NCBI RefSeq assembly: GCF_009935845.1 | Contig: NZ_QWEK01000016.1 | Location: 39,655-103,654 of the forward strand | Reading direction: 5' to 3' | Length of the DNA stretch: 64,000 nucleotides | Source: Pseudoflavonifractor sp. 524-17 | GTDB taxonomy: Bacteria; Bacillota; Clostridia; Oscillospirales; Oscillospiraceae | Shown here: piece by piece, positions 1 through 9,918 of the stretch | Layout of the letters: the number at the start of each line of letters is the position of its first letter | Position numbering within the stretch: the first letter of the stretch is position 1 | The notes under the pieces: generated by a model | Told to the model about the DNA's origin: nothing | The model's database searches: none | The model's input: the letters and a program-made list of their open reading frames with translations, nothing else | Translations under genes and position numbers: made by a program

Positions 1-264
1 GTCAAAAAACGCAAAAGCGGAAGGTTCCGGAGGGACAAATCGTGTGAACAGGAGCTGTCAGGTTTCCCGTTTATGCCCAAGCAAGACTGTGTTCCGAACC
101 CTTTGAAGTTCTGAACACTGCGCCCTGCCTGCCGAACACACTTTTTCCACAGGCTGGAACACCTCCGCGGTGGAGGTCCGGCAGTCCCGGCCTGGCAAGC
201 CCCACGTTCCGCGCGCCAGGCGCGGATGAAGGGAGAGGCACCCGCCGCCCCTGGCCGGCCGGTC
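1..264. other. Left-edge stretch without a supportable gene
   Basis: No reading frame here has a ribosome binding site or a recognisable product. A short inverted repeat (CCTCC-GCGGT-GGAGG, about 164-178) and several GC-rich direct and inverted words follow the end of the nucleotidyltransferase gene. They may belong to transcription termination, but no T-run is present. Confidence 0.4.
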
Positions 265-1188
265 CTATTCTCCCCCCCACAGCTGCTCAGGGTAGAGCCC
301 TGCGGCGGTCTTTTCGGCAATGGCGGCCATCACTGCGGGCTTGTCCTCCCGGTAGGTAACGCCGTACCACTTGTCCCCACTTCTGAGCACCTTCACCCGG
401 GCCTTGCCCTCGTCAATGAGCTGACTCACCACGCCGGGCAGGAAATATTCCCCCTTGAGGGGGTTTTCCGCCAGCGTTTTGTCCAAAAAGGCGGGGAACC
501 GGGCCGCCGCCTCGTCCAGAAAGCTGCGGTGGAAGCCCCACATATTCAGCGAGACGACAGTGTTCTCATCCAGATCCGTCCAGGTTGTCCCGTCGTCCTC
601 AGTAAAGCGCGGGGGCGTGCCCCGCTGGATTTTGGTCCGTTCCACAATCTGGGTCAGGTAGTGATCCTCTGTCTCCTCGCACACGCCCCGGGCCACAGTA
701 CCGTTTTCGCTGAGGGTATTTTTCAGCAGGTAGCCCACCATGGCATACTCATAGATCGCCCCGTCGGCGTGCCCGCACAGATAGCGGTAGATCTCCGCAA
801 AGGCCTCCGGCCCGTAGTAGTCGTCGGCGTTGATCACCGCGAAGGGGCCGTCCACCACGTGCCGGGCCGCTAACGCGGCGTGGGCGGTGCCCCAAGGCTT
901 TACCCGCTCCGGCGGGAGGGCGTACCCCTCCGGCAGATCCTCCTTCCGCTGGCAGACATATTTTACCTCCATAGACCGGGCCACCCGGCCGCCGATACAC
1001 GCCTTGAAATCCGCCTCAATCTCCGGCTTGATGACGAAGACCACCGTCTCAAATCCCGCCCGGCGGGCGTCATAGACAGAATAGTCGATGATCAGCTGGC
1101 CGTGGCTGCCTATGGGATCCAGCTGCTTCAGGCCGCCGTACCGGCTGCCCATACCGGCGGCCATAATCACCAGAACAGGCTTGCTCAC
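265..1188 (-). CDS. Sugar-phosphate nucleotidyltransferase
   Basis: A cytosolic enzyme of about 307 residues that should join a nucleoside triphosphate to a sugar 1-phosphate. Residues 5-25 hold the nucleotide-binding signature of the family (VIMAAGMGSRYGG followed by KQL), and a DD pair in INADDYYG near residue 100 fits the metal-binding site. The GTG start at 1188 overlaps the galE stop as GTGA and has GGAGGG just upstream, so I prefer it over the longer frame that begins inside galE. Coupling to galE suggests a role in UDP-sugar or surface-polysaccharide supply. The sugar and nucleotide cannot be told from sequence; it is not a canonical GalU or RmlA by eye. Confidence 0.8.
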   Translation of the reverse strand: MSKPVLVIMAAGMGSRYGGLKQLDPIGSHGQLIIDYSVYDARRAGFETVVFVIKPEIEADFKACIGGRVARSMEVKYVCQRKEDLPEGYALPPERVKPWGTAHAALAARHVVDGPFAVINADDYYGPEAFAEIYRYLCGHADGAIYEYAMVGYLLKNTLSENGTVARGVCEETEDHYLTQIVERTKIQRGTPPRFTEDDGTTWTDLDENTVVSLNMWGFHRSFLDEAAARFPAFLDKTLAENPLKGEYFLPGVVSQLIDEGKARVKVLRSGDKWYGVTYREDKPAVMAAIAEKTAAGLYPEQLWGGE

Positions 1189-2216
1189 ACAGCGCCCTCC
1201 CCTCTGTATCCGTCCGGATTCATCGACTGCCACTTCCAGGAGGAGGCGCACATGTCCTCAATCCCGAACTGGGCCTCCCAGCCCAGCTCTTCCCTGGCCT
1301 TGGCCGGGTCGGCGTAGCACACGGCGATGTCGCCGGGCCGGCGGGGGGCGATGGTATAGGGCAAGGTCTTGCCGCAGGCCTTCTCGTAGGCGTGGAGCAC
1401 GTCCAGCACGCTGTACCCCTTGCCGGTGCCCAGATTGCACACAAACAGGCCGCACTTGGTGTCCAGCTTTTTCAGGGCGGCCACATGGCCCCGGGCCAGA
1501 TCCACCACGTGGATATAGTCCCGCACGCCGGTACCGTCAGGGGTGGGGTAGTCGTTTCCAAAGACATGGAGCTTCTCCAGCTTGCCCACCGCTACCTGGG
1601 CGATATAGGGTACCAGGTTGTTGGGGATGTCGTTGGGGTCCTCCCCGATGAGGCCGCTGTCATGGGCGCCGATGGGGTTGAAGTACCGCAGCAGCGCCAC
1701 ATTGAGCCCCGGGTTGGCGGCGCAGCAGTCGGTCAGAATCCGCTCCAGAAAGAGCTTGGTGGTGCCATAGGGGTTGGTGGTGCCGCCGGTGGGGAAATCC
1801 TCCCGGATGGGCACGGTGGCCGGGTCGCCGTACACTGTTGCCGAGGAGGAGAAGACAAAATGCTTCACCCCATGCCGCCGCATGGCATTGAGCAGCACCA
1901 GGGAGTTTACCAGATTGTTGGTATAGTACTCCAGCGGCTTGGCCACGCTCTCCCCCACCGCCTTCAGGCCGGCAAAGTGGATGACCGCGTCAATGTTCGG
2001 ATAGCGGGTGAAGAGCGCCTCCACCTCGTCCTCATGGCACAGCTCCGCCTTGACAAAGGGAACCTGTTTGCCGGTGATCCGCTCCACCCGGCGGACGGCC
2101 TCCTCGCTGGAGTTGCACAGATTGTCCGCCACAACAATGTCGTACCCTGCCTGGATAAGCTCCACACAGGTGTGGCTGCCGATATATCCGGCGCCGCCGC
2201 TGACCAAAATAGACAT
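1185..2216 (-). CDS. galE: UDP-glucose 4-epimerase
   Basis: Interconverts UDP-glucose and UDP-galactose in the cytosol with bound NAD. The 343-residue protein has the usual family length. It starts with the NAD-binding GGAGYIGSH loop (residues 7-15) and carries the SSATVYG motif and the catalytic Tyr-x-x-x-Lys as YGTTK near residues 150-154, with FNPIG further on. AAAGGGG lies just before the ATG. The downstream nucleotidyltransferase overlaps it by four bases, so the two are translated together. A TACAAT box about 70 bases upstream could be the -10, but its -35 is weak. Confidence 0.95.
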   Translation of the reverse strand: MSILVSGGAGYIGSHTCVELIQAGYDIVVADNLCNSSEEAVRRVERITGKQVPFVKAELCHEDEVEALFTRYPNIDAVIHFAGLKAVGESVAKPLEYYTNNLVNSLVLLNAMRRHGVKHFVFSSSATVYGDPATVPIREDFPTGGTTNPYGTTKLFLERILTDCCAANPGLNVALLRYFNPIGAHDSGLIGEDPNDIPNNLVPYIAQVAVGKLEKLHVFGNDYPTPDGTGVRDYIHVVDLARGHVAALKKLDTKCGLFVCNLGTGKGYSVLDVLHAYEKACGKTLPYTIAPRRPGDIAVCYADPAKAREELGWEAQFGIEDMCASSWKWQSMNPDGYRGEGAV

Positions 2217-2301
2217 AGATATTTGCCCCTTTCCAGGATTTTTATTTCAAATTCTTATTTCCTATTGTAGAAGGACTGCGCCGAAATGAAAATAGACGAT
2301 C

Positions 2302-3255
2302 CTACCCATTATTTGCACTATCATCCGGCTTTGCTCCGGCAAGCTGAGAGAGCATTTTGACGCTGCGGGCGTACTCGCTGGGGGACATGCCGGTGGACAG
2401 GCGGAACCGGCGGGAGAAGTAGTGAACCGACTGGTAGCCCAGGCGGGCGGCAATCTGGGTGAAATTCAGCTGCCCCTCTCGGATCATCCGCTGGGCGGCC
2501 CGGATTTTCAGCTGGCCAAAGTACTCCATCACCCCGCCGCCGGTGCGGGCGTGGAAGCGCTTTTGCAGCTGGCTGCGGCCCACCAGATTGTCCCGGCAAA
2601 TCTGCGCCAGGGTGAGGGGGCGGTCCACCCGCTGCTCCAGATACTCCATAACCTGCTCTACCGTGCCGGGGGCTCCCGTCTGCCGGGCAGTACGCTGATC
2701 CGGCTCCTCCTTGCGGCGGAGCAGCCGTATCAGCAGCTCCTCCAGAGCGGCGCACAGCAGCTGCTCCCCTCCGAAGGGGGCTCCGGCCCGCCGCTGAAGG
2801 GCCGGCGGGGCGGTGTCGTTCAGGGGGGTAGAAAAGGCGTTGGCGCTCTCCGCCACCATGCGGGCCAGGAGCGCCCGCTCCTCCGCCCCGGCCAGCACCA
2901 CCTGCCCCCGGAAAAACTCCATCCACCGGCTGTTACAGCCAAAGCCCGCCACCACCAGATCCGGGGCCGCCCCTGTGGCGGAGAGGGCGTGGAACTCCCC
3001 GGGGGCGTGGAAGATCAGCTGCCCCTGGTTCAAAAAAAAGATGCGCTCCCCCACGGTCACCTGCAGGGCGCCTTTGTCCACATAGAGCAGCTCCCAAAAA
3101 TCATGGCGCTCTCCGGTGAAGGTATCGCTGCCCCCATACTCAAAGCGGCGTACCGAATACAGCGCCTGAACCTCCAGGGGGCGGCGGGGCACAAGGGGGC
3201 GATCGCCTCCAGTCCCCTCTTTCCCCTGGCCCAAGCCGGTCCGCTGGCTGTCCAT
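2302..3255 (-). CDS. AraC-family transcriptional regulator
   Basis: A 317-residue regulator with an N-terminal cupin-like sensing half (about residues 30-150, including FHAPGEFHAL) and a C-terminal AraC double helix-turn-helix (about 205-305, ending LGYQSVHYFSRRFRLSTGMSPSEYA). The start at 3255 is chosen because GGGGG sits at workable spacing; the ATG six bases earlier touches that site. The ligand is unknown, though a cupin AraC protein beside galE often senses a sugar. It ends 85 bases upstream of galE on the same strand, so it may lead that unit. Confidence 0.85.
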   Translation of the reverse strand: MDSQRTGLGQGKEGTGGDRPLVPRRPLEVQALYSVRRFEYGGSDTFTGERHDFWELLYVDKGALQVTVGERIFFLNQGQLIFHAPGEFHALSATGAAPDLVVAGFGCNSRWMEFFRGQVVLAGAEERALLARMVAESANAFSTPLNDTAPPALQRRAGAPFGGEQLLCAALEELLIRLLRRKEEPDQRTARQTGAPGTVEQVMEYLEQRVDRPLTLAQICRDNLVGRSQLQKRFHARTGGGVMEYFGQLKIRAAQRMIREGQLNFTQIAARLGYQSVHYFSRRFRLSTGMSPSEYARSVKMLSQLAGAKPDDSANNG

Positions 3256-3338
3256 AGTCATTCCCCCTTGGGGCTATTGTATCACAGGCGGCGCCCCGGT
3301 ATGGCTTCATAAGTCAATTTTTTCCGCCGCAGTACACG

Positions 3339-3374
3339 AAAACGGCCGCCCGCAGATGCAGGCAGCCGTTTTTT
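3339..3374. terminator. Bidirectional rho-independent terminator
   Basis: A 12-base stem with one mismatch (AAAACGGCCGCC against GGCAGCCGTTTT) around a 10-base loop, followed by six T on the plus strand and four on the minus strand. It sits just past the end of the antiporter gene and should stop minus-strand transcription before the AraC gene. Confidence 0.75.
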
Positions 3375-3393
3375 ACCGCAGATTATTTTTGTT

Positions 3394-4689
3394 TCATTTA
3401 CTCCCCTGCCGCAGCAGCTTTTTGGAGGCTCTTACCTGGCGCACAGAGGCGCCGCTTTCGGGCCGGATCTCTCCGGCGGCGGTGAGGGCCCACTTCGTCA
3501 GCGTGGGACCTACCAGCTCGTAAATCAGCACGGAGAAGAGCACCACATTGCGCACCATGGTCCCGTCGGACAGGCTTTGAGCGGTCAGCGCCATGCCCAG
3601 GGCCACGCCAGCCTGGGGCAGGAGCGTGATGCCTAGGTATTTGGTGGTCTTTTCGCTGCATTTGGTGGCGGCGCAGCTGAAAAATGCCCCCAGGTATTTG
3701 CCCAGAGAACGGGAGACAATATACACCACGCCAATGAGCAGAACCAGCGGATCAGAGATCACCTTCAGATCCAATTCCGCGCCGGACAGGACAAAGAACA
3801 GAATCATCAGCGGGGCGGTCCAGCCGTCTACCCGGTCCATCAGCTCCTCGGAGAAGTCGCACACATTGCAGAAGATGGTGCCGGTCATCATGCACACCAG
3901 CAGCAGGCTGAACCCGCAGTGAACGCTGCCCACCTGAAACTCCGTCATGGACAGGCCCACCGTCAGCAGGACAAAGCCAATGGAGATGGACAGCCGCTTG
4001 CTGCGGGAGTGAAAATACTTCTCCACACAGTACAGCACCCAGCCGGCGAAAGCGCCCAGGCCCAGGGAGAGGATAATCTCCACCACTGGCTCTACCAGTA
4101 CGTTGACAACGCTTACCATGCCGCTCTCCAGGGCGCCGGCCACACCGTAGGACACAGAGAAGAGCACCAGGCCCACCGCGTCGTCAATGGCCACCACCAT
4201 GAGCAGCAGATGGGTCAGAGGGCCATCCGCTTTGTACTGACGCACCACCATTAAAGTGGCCGCCGGGGCCGTGGCCGCCGCGATAGCGCCCAGAGTAACC
4301 GCAGAGGAAATGCTGATGAGGCCGGGGTTCATAAAGTGGAGGCCAATCAGCGCCGCATCCACCAATGCCGTCGTAATAACGGCCTGGAGGATACCCACCA
4401 CAATGACCCGCTGGCCCATGCTCTTCAGCTGGCCCAGACGGAACTCATTGCCAATGGTAAAGGCGATGAAGCCCAAAGCCGTCTGAGAGAGGATATTCAG
4501 GGCGGAGACCGCCTCCTCGCTGTTGAAGCCCAGACCGGCGATGCCCAGACGGCCGATACAGTAGGGGCCCAAGAGAAGTCCGGTAATCAGATAGGCTGTA
4601 ACGGCAGGCAGGCCCAGCTTCTTCGCCACGCCGGACATCAGAAGTCCGCCCACAAGGGACAGCGCCACACAAACCAAAATTGCTTCCAT
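3394..4689 (-). CDS. CPA2-type cation/proton antiporter
   Basis: A 431-residue integral membrane protein with about 12 hydrophobic segments and the Na+/H+ exchanger fold. It begins with KKLGLPAVTAYLITGLLLGP, the usual opening helices, and carries IDDAVGL in the middle (about residues 165-171), where the paired acidic residues of the ion site are expected. There is no cytosolic TrkA/RCK domain. I start at 4689, where AGAGGTG precedes ATG; the frame itself extends 20 residues further. Substrate (Na+ or K+) is not determinable. It is transcribed alone. Confidence 0.85.
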   Translation of the reverse strand: MEAILVCVALSLVGGLLMSGVAKKLGLPAVTAYLITGLLLGPYCIGRLGIAGLGFNSEEAVSALNILSQTALGFIAFTIGNEFRLGQLKSMGQRVIVVGILQAVITTALVDAALIGLHFMNPGLISISSAVTLGAIAAATAPAATLMVVRQYKADGPLTHLLLMVVAIDDAVGLVLFSVSYGVAGALESGMVSVVNVLVEPVVEIILSLGLGAFAGWVLYCVEKYFHSRSKRLSISIGFVLLTVGLSMTEFQVGSVHCGFSLLLVCMMTGTIFCNVCDFSEELMDRVDGWTAPLMILFFVLSGAELDLKVISDPLVLLIGVVYIVSRSLGKYLGAFFSCAATKCSEKTTKYLGITLLPQAGVALGMALTAQSLSDGTMVRNVVLFSVLIYELVGPTLTKWALTAAGEIRPESGASVRQVRASKKLLRQGSK

Positions 4690-4755
4690 TCCATTCACAC
4701 CTCTAATGATTGATGACATTACTAACACCAACTGAGTGTAGAATATCACGTTTTA

Positions 4756-4779
4756 CCCCAAACTGCAAACAGTTTGGGG
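4756..4779. repeat. Inverted repeat between MATE and antiporter genes
   Basis: A perfect 10-base stem (CCCCAAACTG / CAGTTTGGGG) with a CAAA loop. No T-run follows on either strand, so it is terminator-like only. Its place, between the MATE stop and the antiporter start on the same strand, fits a weak terminator or an mRNA stability element. Confidence 0.45.
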
Positions 4780-4848
4780 GGGAAAGTTCAACAAATCAAC
4801 CCATCCTTTTCCCAAGCTCCCTTGTCGTTTTGCCCGACCACTCGCCCT

Positions 4849-6225
4849 TTACGACTTAACGCAGCTGTGTGTACACTGGGACAGAGTACGAGGCAGGGCG
4901 CAGAGGAAGAGCGCCGTGGACACACAGGCCGCGGTGAGATCCGCGATAGGCTCTGAGAGGAACACCGCCTCCGCCCCGAAGCACCGGGGCAGCAGGAGCA
5001 GGCAGGCCAGAAAAACGCTCTTGCGGAACATGGAGCAGAACAGAGCCTGCCCCACCCGGCCTAACGCTGTGGTCTCATCTACCAGGGGATACTGCACCGC
5101 CAGGGGGAGGATCATGCAGGTAAACCACTTCATATACCTCACCGAGCGGGCCGCAATCTCCCCGTCAGCGGTAAACAGGCGGACAAAGAGGGGAGACAGG
5201 GTGTGGGTGACGACCATCATCCCAGCGCAGAAGAGCAGGCACACAGCCACAATGGTTTTCATGGCCTGTTTGATCCGCTCCGGCCGGCCGGCGCCGTAGT
5301 TGAAGCTGATCACCGGCTGGGTTCCCAGCGTGAGGCCCCCCATAGGCATCGTGATAAGCAGCAGATAGCTCTGCACAATGGTGGCGCAGGTGACCAGCGT
5401 GTCCCCCAGGCCGGGGCCGCCGTACCGCTGGAGCACCGTATTGAGCACAATGAGCAGGACGCTGTCCGACGCGATGATGAGGAAGGGGGACAGCCCGAAG
5501 GTGAGCACCCGCCCCATCATCCGCCGCTGGAACCCACCCCAGCCCAGCCGCACCGGCCTCTTTTTGCTCAGCAGCGCCCCCAGCACAAAGGCGCAGGAGG
5601 CCGCCTGGGACAGTACCGTGGCCAGCGCCGCCCCCGCCACTCCCATGTGAAAGCCAAAGATAAACACCGGATCCATAGCGATGTTGAGTACCGCCCCCAG
5701 CATCACTGTGACCATGCCCAGGCCGGAAAACCCCTGGCAGATCAGAAACTGGTTCAGCCCAGCGGAGAGCAGGGCGAAAAAGGTGCCTGCTGTGTAGATG
5801 GTAAGGTAGGTATCCGCATAGGGAAACGTGGCCTGGCTGGCGCCGAACCACATCAAAAGCCAGTTCTTGGACAGGAGGAACAGGGCGGTGAGTGTTCCCG
5901 ACAGCACCAGCAGCATCAGAAAACAGTTGTTCAAAATGCGCTGGGCCTCGTCTATCCGCTCCTCACCCATGCGCATGGCCATCAGGGGCGAGCCCCCCAG
6001 GCCCACCAGGCTAGCAAAAGATCCCAGCAGGGTCACAATGGGGCCGCACACCCCCAGCCCCGCCAAGGCCAACCCTCCTGCCTCCGGAATATTGCCGATG
6101 TACATCCGGTCCACAATGCTGTACAGCACACTCACCAGCTGGGCCAGCATGGTGGGCACGGCCAGCCGCAGCACCAGCGGCGCCACCGGGTCCCGCCCCA
6201 GATCGTTTCCCCTTCTCTTCTTCAC
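4849..6225 (-). CDS. MATE-family multidrug exporter
   Basis: About 458 residues with 12 predicted membrane helices in two similar halves. The opening VLRLAVPTMLAQLVSVLYSIVDRMYIG is the typical MATE first helix with its conserved V-D-R-x-Y-I-G. It should export drugs or metabolites in exchange for Na+ or H+. GAGGAGCGGAGG precedes GTG at 6225, so I take that start; an ATG nine codons earlier is possible. It is divergent from the CIRCE-controlled heat-shock genes. Confidence 0.9.
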   Translation of the reverse strand: MKKRRGNDLGRDPVAPLVLRLAVPTMLAQLVSVLYSIVDRMYIGNIPEAGGLALAGLGVCGPIVTLLGSFASLVGLGGSPLMAMRMGEERIDEAQRILNNCFLMLLVLSGTLTALFLLSKNWLLMWFGASQATFPYADTYLTIYTAGTFFALLSAGLNQFLICQGFSGLGMVTVMLGAVLNIAMDPVFIFGFHMGVAGAALATVLSQAASCAFVLGALLSKKRPVRLGWGGFQRRMMGRVLTFGLSPFLIIASDSVLLIVLNTVLQRYGGPGLGDTLVTCATIVQSYLLLITMPMGGLTLGTQPVISFNYGAGRPERIKQAMKTIVAVCLLFCAGMMVVTHTLSPLFVRLFTADGEIAARSVRYMKWFTCMILPLAVQYPLVDETTALGRVGQALFCSMFRKSVFLACLLLLPRCFGAEAVFLSEPIADLTAACVSTALFLCALPRTLSQCTHSCVKS

Positions 6226-6325
6226 AGCCTCCGCTCCTCCTCTAGCGCCCAAAACTCCAACGCTGAGGTTGAGTATAGCGCACCGCTCCCCTTCCGTAAA
6301 GGAAAACCTTCGCTGTCCGGCAGTT

Positions 6326-6352
6326 TTAGCACTCTCGTATTAAGAGTGCTAA
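6326..6352. promoter_or_regulatory. CIRCE operator (HrcA binding site)
   Basis: A perfect match to the known consensus TTAGCACTC-N9-GAGTGCTAA, arms at 6326-6334 and 6344-6352. In Firmicutes HrcA binds this element and represses chaperone genes at normal temperature. It lies about 200 bases before hsp20. I could not assign a convincing -35/-10 pair around it. Confidence 0.95.
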
Positions 6353-6549
6353 GTTTACAATTCAGACATATTTAGAGGCATATTTGTTCATAATATTCCC
6401 CTATACTTGAAGCAACAAAAAGAGATGAGGCCCTCTGAGCCCCCTGAAGTCTCCGGAAAAACCGGATGAATTTCCAGGCGGTTAGCAAAGGAATGCTCGG
6501 ATTGCCAAGCCCATCCACCTTTGAATTTATTGTGAAGGAGAGATTATTT

Positions 6550-6978
6550 ATGTTTGGTATGCTCCCTTTTGAACGGGGTAACGACAACTTTTTCGACACG
6601 TTTGACAATTTCCAGCGGAAGGTCTTTGGGGACAGCGCAGCCAGCCTGCCTGCCTTCCGCACCGACATTCGGGACGGCGGCACCCAGTTCGTCCTGGAGG
6701 CAGAGCTGCCCGGCTTCCGCAAGGAGGACATCAAGCTGGACCTGAAGGACGGCATCCTCACCATCTCCGCTGAGCACACCGAGAAAAAGGAGGAGAAGGA
6801 CGGCAAGGGCCAGTATATCCGCCGGGAGCGCCGGTACGGCTCCTTCTCCCGCAGCTTTGATGTTACTGGCATTGATGAAAGCGGCATCACCGCCGCCTAC
6901 CGGGACGGCATTCTGGAACTGTGCCTGCCCAAAGCCAAGCCCGTCCTGCCGGAGGCCCGGCGCATCACCATTGAGTAA
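6550..6978 (+). CDS. hsp20: Hsp20/alpha-crystallin small heat-shock protein
   Basis: A 142-residue ATP-independent holdase that binds unfolding proteins and passes them to ATP-driven chaperones. The alpha-crystallin domain spans about residues 35-135, with ELPGFRKEDIKLDLKDGILTI and the conserved A-x-x-x-x-G-I-L as AAYRDGILEL. It ends with a basic-hydrophobic tail (PEARRITIE) holding an I-x-I-like motif. GGAG before 6550 fixes the start; the frame opens 28 residues earlier without a good site. The CIRCE element lies upstream and clpB starts 84 bases downstream, so the two are probably one HrcA-controlled unit. Confidence 0.95.
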   Translation: MFGMLPFERGNDNFFDTFDNFQRKVFGDSAASLPAFRTDIRDGGTQFVLEAELPGFRKEDIKLDLKDGILTISAEHTEKKEEKDGKGQYIRRERRYGSFSRSFDVTGIDESGITAAYRDGILELCLPKAKPVLPEARRITIE

Positions 6979-7062
6979 ACTTCATCTCTTTTTGTTGACA
7001 GCACACGGGGGGCCAGCTCACTTTTGCTGGCCCTCTTCCTTTAAGAAGGGACGTGAATCAGG

Positions 7063-9690
7063 ATGAATCCTCAAAAATATACCCAAAAATCCCTGGAGGC
7101 CATCCAGGGGGCCCAGTCCATCGCGGTGGAGTACGGCAACCAGCAGATTGAGCAGCCCCATCTGCTCCTCTCCCTCCTGCTGGCGGAGGAGGGGCTGGCG
7201 CCCCAGCTGCTGGCCCACATGGGGCTCACCGTGCCCAGCTTTACCGCCGCGGTAAAGGCCCAGGTGGAGAAGCTCCCCCGGGTGTCCGGCTCCGGCCGGG
7301 AGGCCAACAAGATCTACGTGGCCCAGGATGTGGAACAGGTCCTCAACGCCGCCGAGTCCACCGCCGCCTCCATGAAGGACGACTATGTATCGGTGGAGCA
7401 CCTGCTGCTGGCCCTGGCAGACCACCCCAATCAGGCTCTGAAGGAGCTTCTGCGGGTGTACAACGTGACCAGAGAGGGCATTTTGCAGGCTCTGGCCGCA
7501 GTGCGGGGCAATCAGCGCGTAACCTCGGACAATCCGGAGGAAACCTATGAGGCGCTGAAAAAATACGGCTCTGACCTGGTAGCGCGGGCCCGGCAGAACA
7601 AGCTGGACCCGGTGATCGGCCGGGATGACGAGATCCGCAATGTCATCCGCATTCTCAGCCGCAAGAGCAAGAATAATCCGGTGCTCATCGGTGAGCCCGG
7701 CGTGGGCAAGACCGCCATCGCCGAGGGGCTGGCCCAGCGCATTGTGAAGGGAGACGTCCCCGCCAGCCTGCGGGACAAGACCATTTTCGCCCTGGACATG
7801 GGCTCCCTCATCGCCGGGGCCAAGTACCGGGGGGAATTTGAGGAGCGGCTCAAGGCCGTCCTCAACGAAGTCAAGAAGTCGGAGGGGAAAATCCTCCTCT
7901 TCATTGACGAGCTGCACACCATCGTGGGGGCGGGAAAAACCGAGGGCGCCATGGACGCAGGCAATCTGCTCAAGCCCCTGCTGGCCCGGGGGGAACTCCA
8001 CTGCATCGGCGCCACTACCCTCAACGAGTACCGGCAGTATATCGAAAAGGACGCCGCGCTGGAGCGCCGCTTCCAGCCTGTACTGGTCAGCGAGCCCACT
8101 GTGGAGGACACCGTGGCTATCCTCCGGGGGCTGAAGGAGCGGTATGAGGTTTTTCACGGGGTGAAAATTCAGGACGGCGCCATCCTCGCCGCCGCTTCCC
8201 TGTCCAACCGGTACATTACCGACCGCTTCCTCCCCGACAAGGCCATCGACCTGGTGGATGAGGCCTGCGCCATGATCCGTACGGAGATCGACTCCATGCC
8301 CACCGAGCTGGATGTCATCCAGCGGAAGATCATCCAGCACGAGATCGAGGAGGCCGCCCTGAAAAAAGAGGACGATCCCCTCTCCAAGGAACATCTGGCG
8401 GACATACAGCGGGAGCTGTCCGACATGCGGGACGAGTTCAAAGCCAAAAAGGCCCAGTGGGAGAACGAGAAAAACGCCATCGGCAAGGTCCAGCAGCTCC
8501 GGGCCGAGCTGGAGGAGGCCAACGCCCAGCTGGAAAAAGCCCAGCGGGAATATGACCTGAACCGCGCCGCCGAGCTCCAGTACGGCAAAATTCCCGAGCT
8601 GCGCCGCGCCCTGGAGGCGGAGGAGGCTCTGGCCCAGCAGAGTAAGGCCCATTCCCTCCTGCGGGACAAGGTGACGGAGGAAGAGATCGCCCGCATTATC
8701 GAGCGGTGGACCGGCATTCCCGTGGCCCGGCTGATGGAGGGGGAACGGGAAAAGCTCCTCCACCTGGAGGATATCCTCCACCGGCGGGTAGTGGGCCAGG
8801 AGAACGCCGTGCGCCTGGTGGCAGAGTCCATTCTCCGCAGCCGGGCGGGGGTGGCCAGTCCGGACCGGCCCATCGGTTCCTTCCTGTTCCTGGGCCCCAC
8901 CGGCGTGGGCAAAACCGAGCTGGCCAAGACTTTGGCCGAGGCCCTCTTTGACAGTGAGAAAAATCTGGTGCGCATTGACATGAGCGAGTATATGGAGAAA
9001 TTCTCCGTCTCCCGGCTCATCGGCGCCCCGCCCGGCTATGTGGGCTACGAGGAGGGCGGCCAGCTCACCGAGGCGGTGCGGCGAAAACCGTACAGCGTCA
9101 TTCTATTCGACGAGGTGGAAAAAGCCCACCCGGACGTATTCAACATCCTGCTGCAGGTCCTGGACGACGGCCGGATTACGGACAGCCAGGGCAGAACCGT
9201 GGACTTCAAGAATACCATCATCATCCTTACCTCCAACCTGGGCAGCCAGATTCTGCTGGAGGGTATTGGCGCGGACGGAGCGATCACCCCCGCCGCCAAG
9301 GAACAGGTCAGCGCGCTGCTCAAGCGCTCCTTCCGGCCGGAATTCCTCAACCGGCTGGACGAGACTGTCTTCTATAAACCCCTGTCCAAAGAGAATGTCG
9401 CCCACATCATCGATCTGATGGTAGACGAGCTGAACCGGCGGCTCCAGGACAAGAATCTCCGCTGCACCCTCACCGGACCGGCCAAGCAGCTCATCATCGA
9501 CACGGCCTACGACCCCGTCTACGGCGCCCGGCCTCTGCGCCGCTACCTCCAGCACACAGCGGAAACCCTCATCAGCCGCAAAATCATCGCCGGCCAGGCC
9601 GGCGCCGGCGATACCCTGCTGGTGGATGTCCAAAACGGGGCGCTCACTGTGGACGCCATGGCCATCCTTCCCAGGACGGAGGAGGCCTAA
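7063..9690 (+). CDS. clpB: ClpB disaggregase (Hsp100)
   Basis: An 875-residue hexameric AAA+ chaperone that pulls proteins out of aggregates together with Hsp70; the length fits ClpB. Domains in order: Clp-N repeats (1-150), AAA1 with Walker A GEPGVGKT at 210-217 and Walker B IDELHT near 281-286, the coiled-coil middle domain (about 400-530) that separates ClpB from ClpC/ClpA, and AAA2 with Walker A GPTGVGKT at 611-618 and Walker B DEVEKAH from 683. There is no ClpP-binding IGF/L loop that I can see. It follows hsp20 in the same direction and ends at a strong terminator. Confidence 0.97.
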   Translation: MNPQKYTQKSLEAIQGAQSIAVEYGNQQIEQPHLLLSLLLAEEGLAPQLLAHMGLTVPSFTAAVKAQVEKLPRVSGSGREANKIYVAQDVEQVLNAAESTAASMKDDYVSVEHLLLALADHPNQALKELLRVYNVTREGILQALAAVRGNQRVTSDNPEETYEALKKYGSDLVARARQNKLDPVIGRDDEIRNVIRILSRKSKNNPVLIGEPGVGKTAIAEGLAQRIVKGDVPASLRDKTIFALDMGSLIAGAKYRGEFEERLKAVLNEVKKSEGKILLFIDELHTIVGAGKTEGAMDAGNLLKPLLARGELHCIGATTLNEYRQYIEKDAALERRFQPVLVSEPTVEDTVAILRGLKERYEVFHGVKIQDGAILAAASLSNRYITDRFLPDKAIDLVDEACAMIRTEIDSMPTELDVIQRKIIQHEIEEAALKKEDDPLSKEHLADIQRELSDMRDEFKAKKAQWENEKNAIGKVQQLRAELEEANAQLEKAQREYDLNRAAELQYGKIPELRRALEAEEALAQQSKAHSLLRDKVTEEEIARIIERWTGIPVARLMEGEREKLLHLEDILHRRVVGQENAVRLVAESILRSRAGVASPDRPIGSFLFLGPTGVGKTELAKTLAEALFDSEKNLVRIDMSEYMEKFSVSRLIGAPPGYVGYEEGGQLTEAVRRKPYSVILFDEVEKAHPDVFNILLQVLDDGRITDSQGRTVDFKNTIIILTSNLGSQILLEGIGADGAITPAAKEQVSALLKRSFRPEFLNRLDETVFYKPLSKENVAHIIDLMVDELNRRLQDKNLRCTLTGPAKQLIIDTAYDPVYGARPLRRYLQHTAETLISRKIIAGQAGAGDTLLVDVQNGALTVDAMAILPRTEEA

Positions 9691-9757
9691 CCAGAAGAAC
9701 GCCACCCCGGGCGGCTTTGCCCACCATCCGAAGCGGCGGCAGCCGCAACACATGGAG

Positions 9758-9805
9758 GAGATTACTTCCAGCCCTTTGGCCTGGAAGTAATCTCTTTCAC
9801 TTTTT
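9758..9805 (+). terminator. Rho-independent terminator after clpB
   Basis: A perfect 14-base stem (GAGATTACTTCCAG / CTGGAAGTAATCTC) with a nine-base loop, followed by a T-rich tail TTTCACTTTTT. It closes the hsp20-clpB unit. Confidence 0.9.
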
Positions 9806-9918
9806 ACTGGTTTCCCTTTCTTTTTTCAGTCAAGTGTGGCAAAATAGGGAATAAGGCTTGTCTGAGGTTTCTCTGCAACGCCGGTACAAAAGAACACACA
9901 GAACAGGAGGAACAACAG

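Noticed and set aside
7018..8781. 587-residue minus-strand frame opposite clpB
   Set aside because: It is exactly antisense to the conserved clpB gene, has no ribosome site and no family motif. GC-rich third positions keep such antisense frames open.
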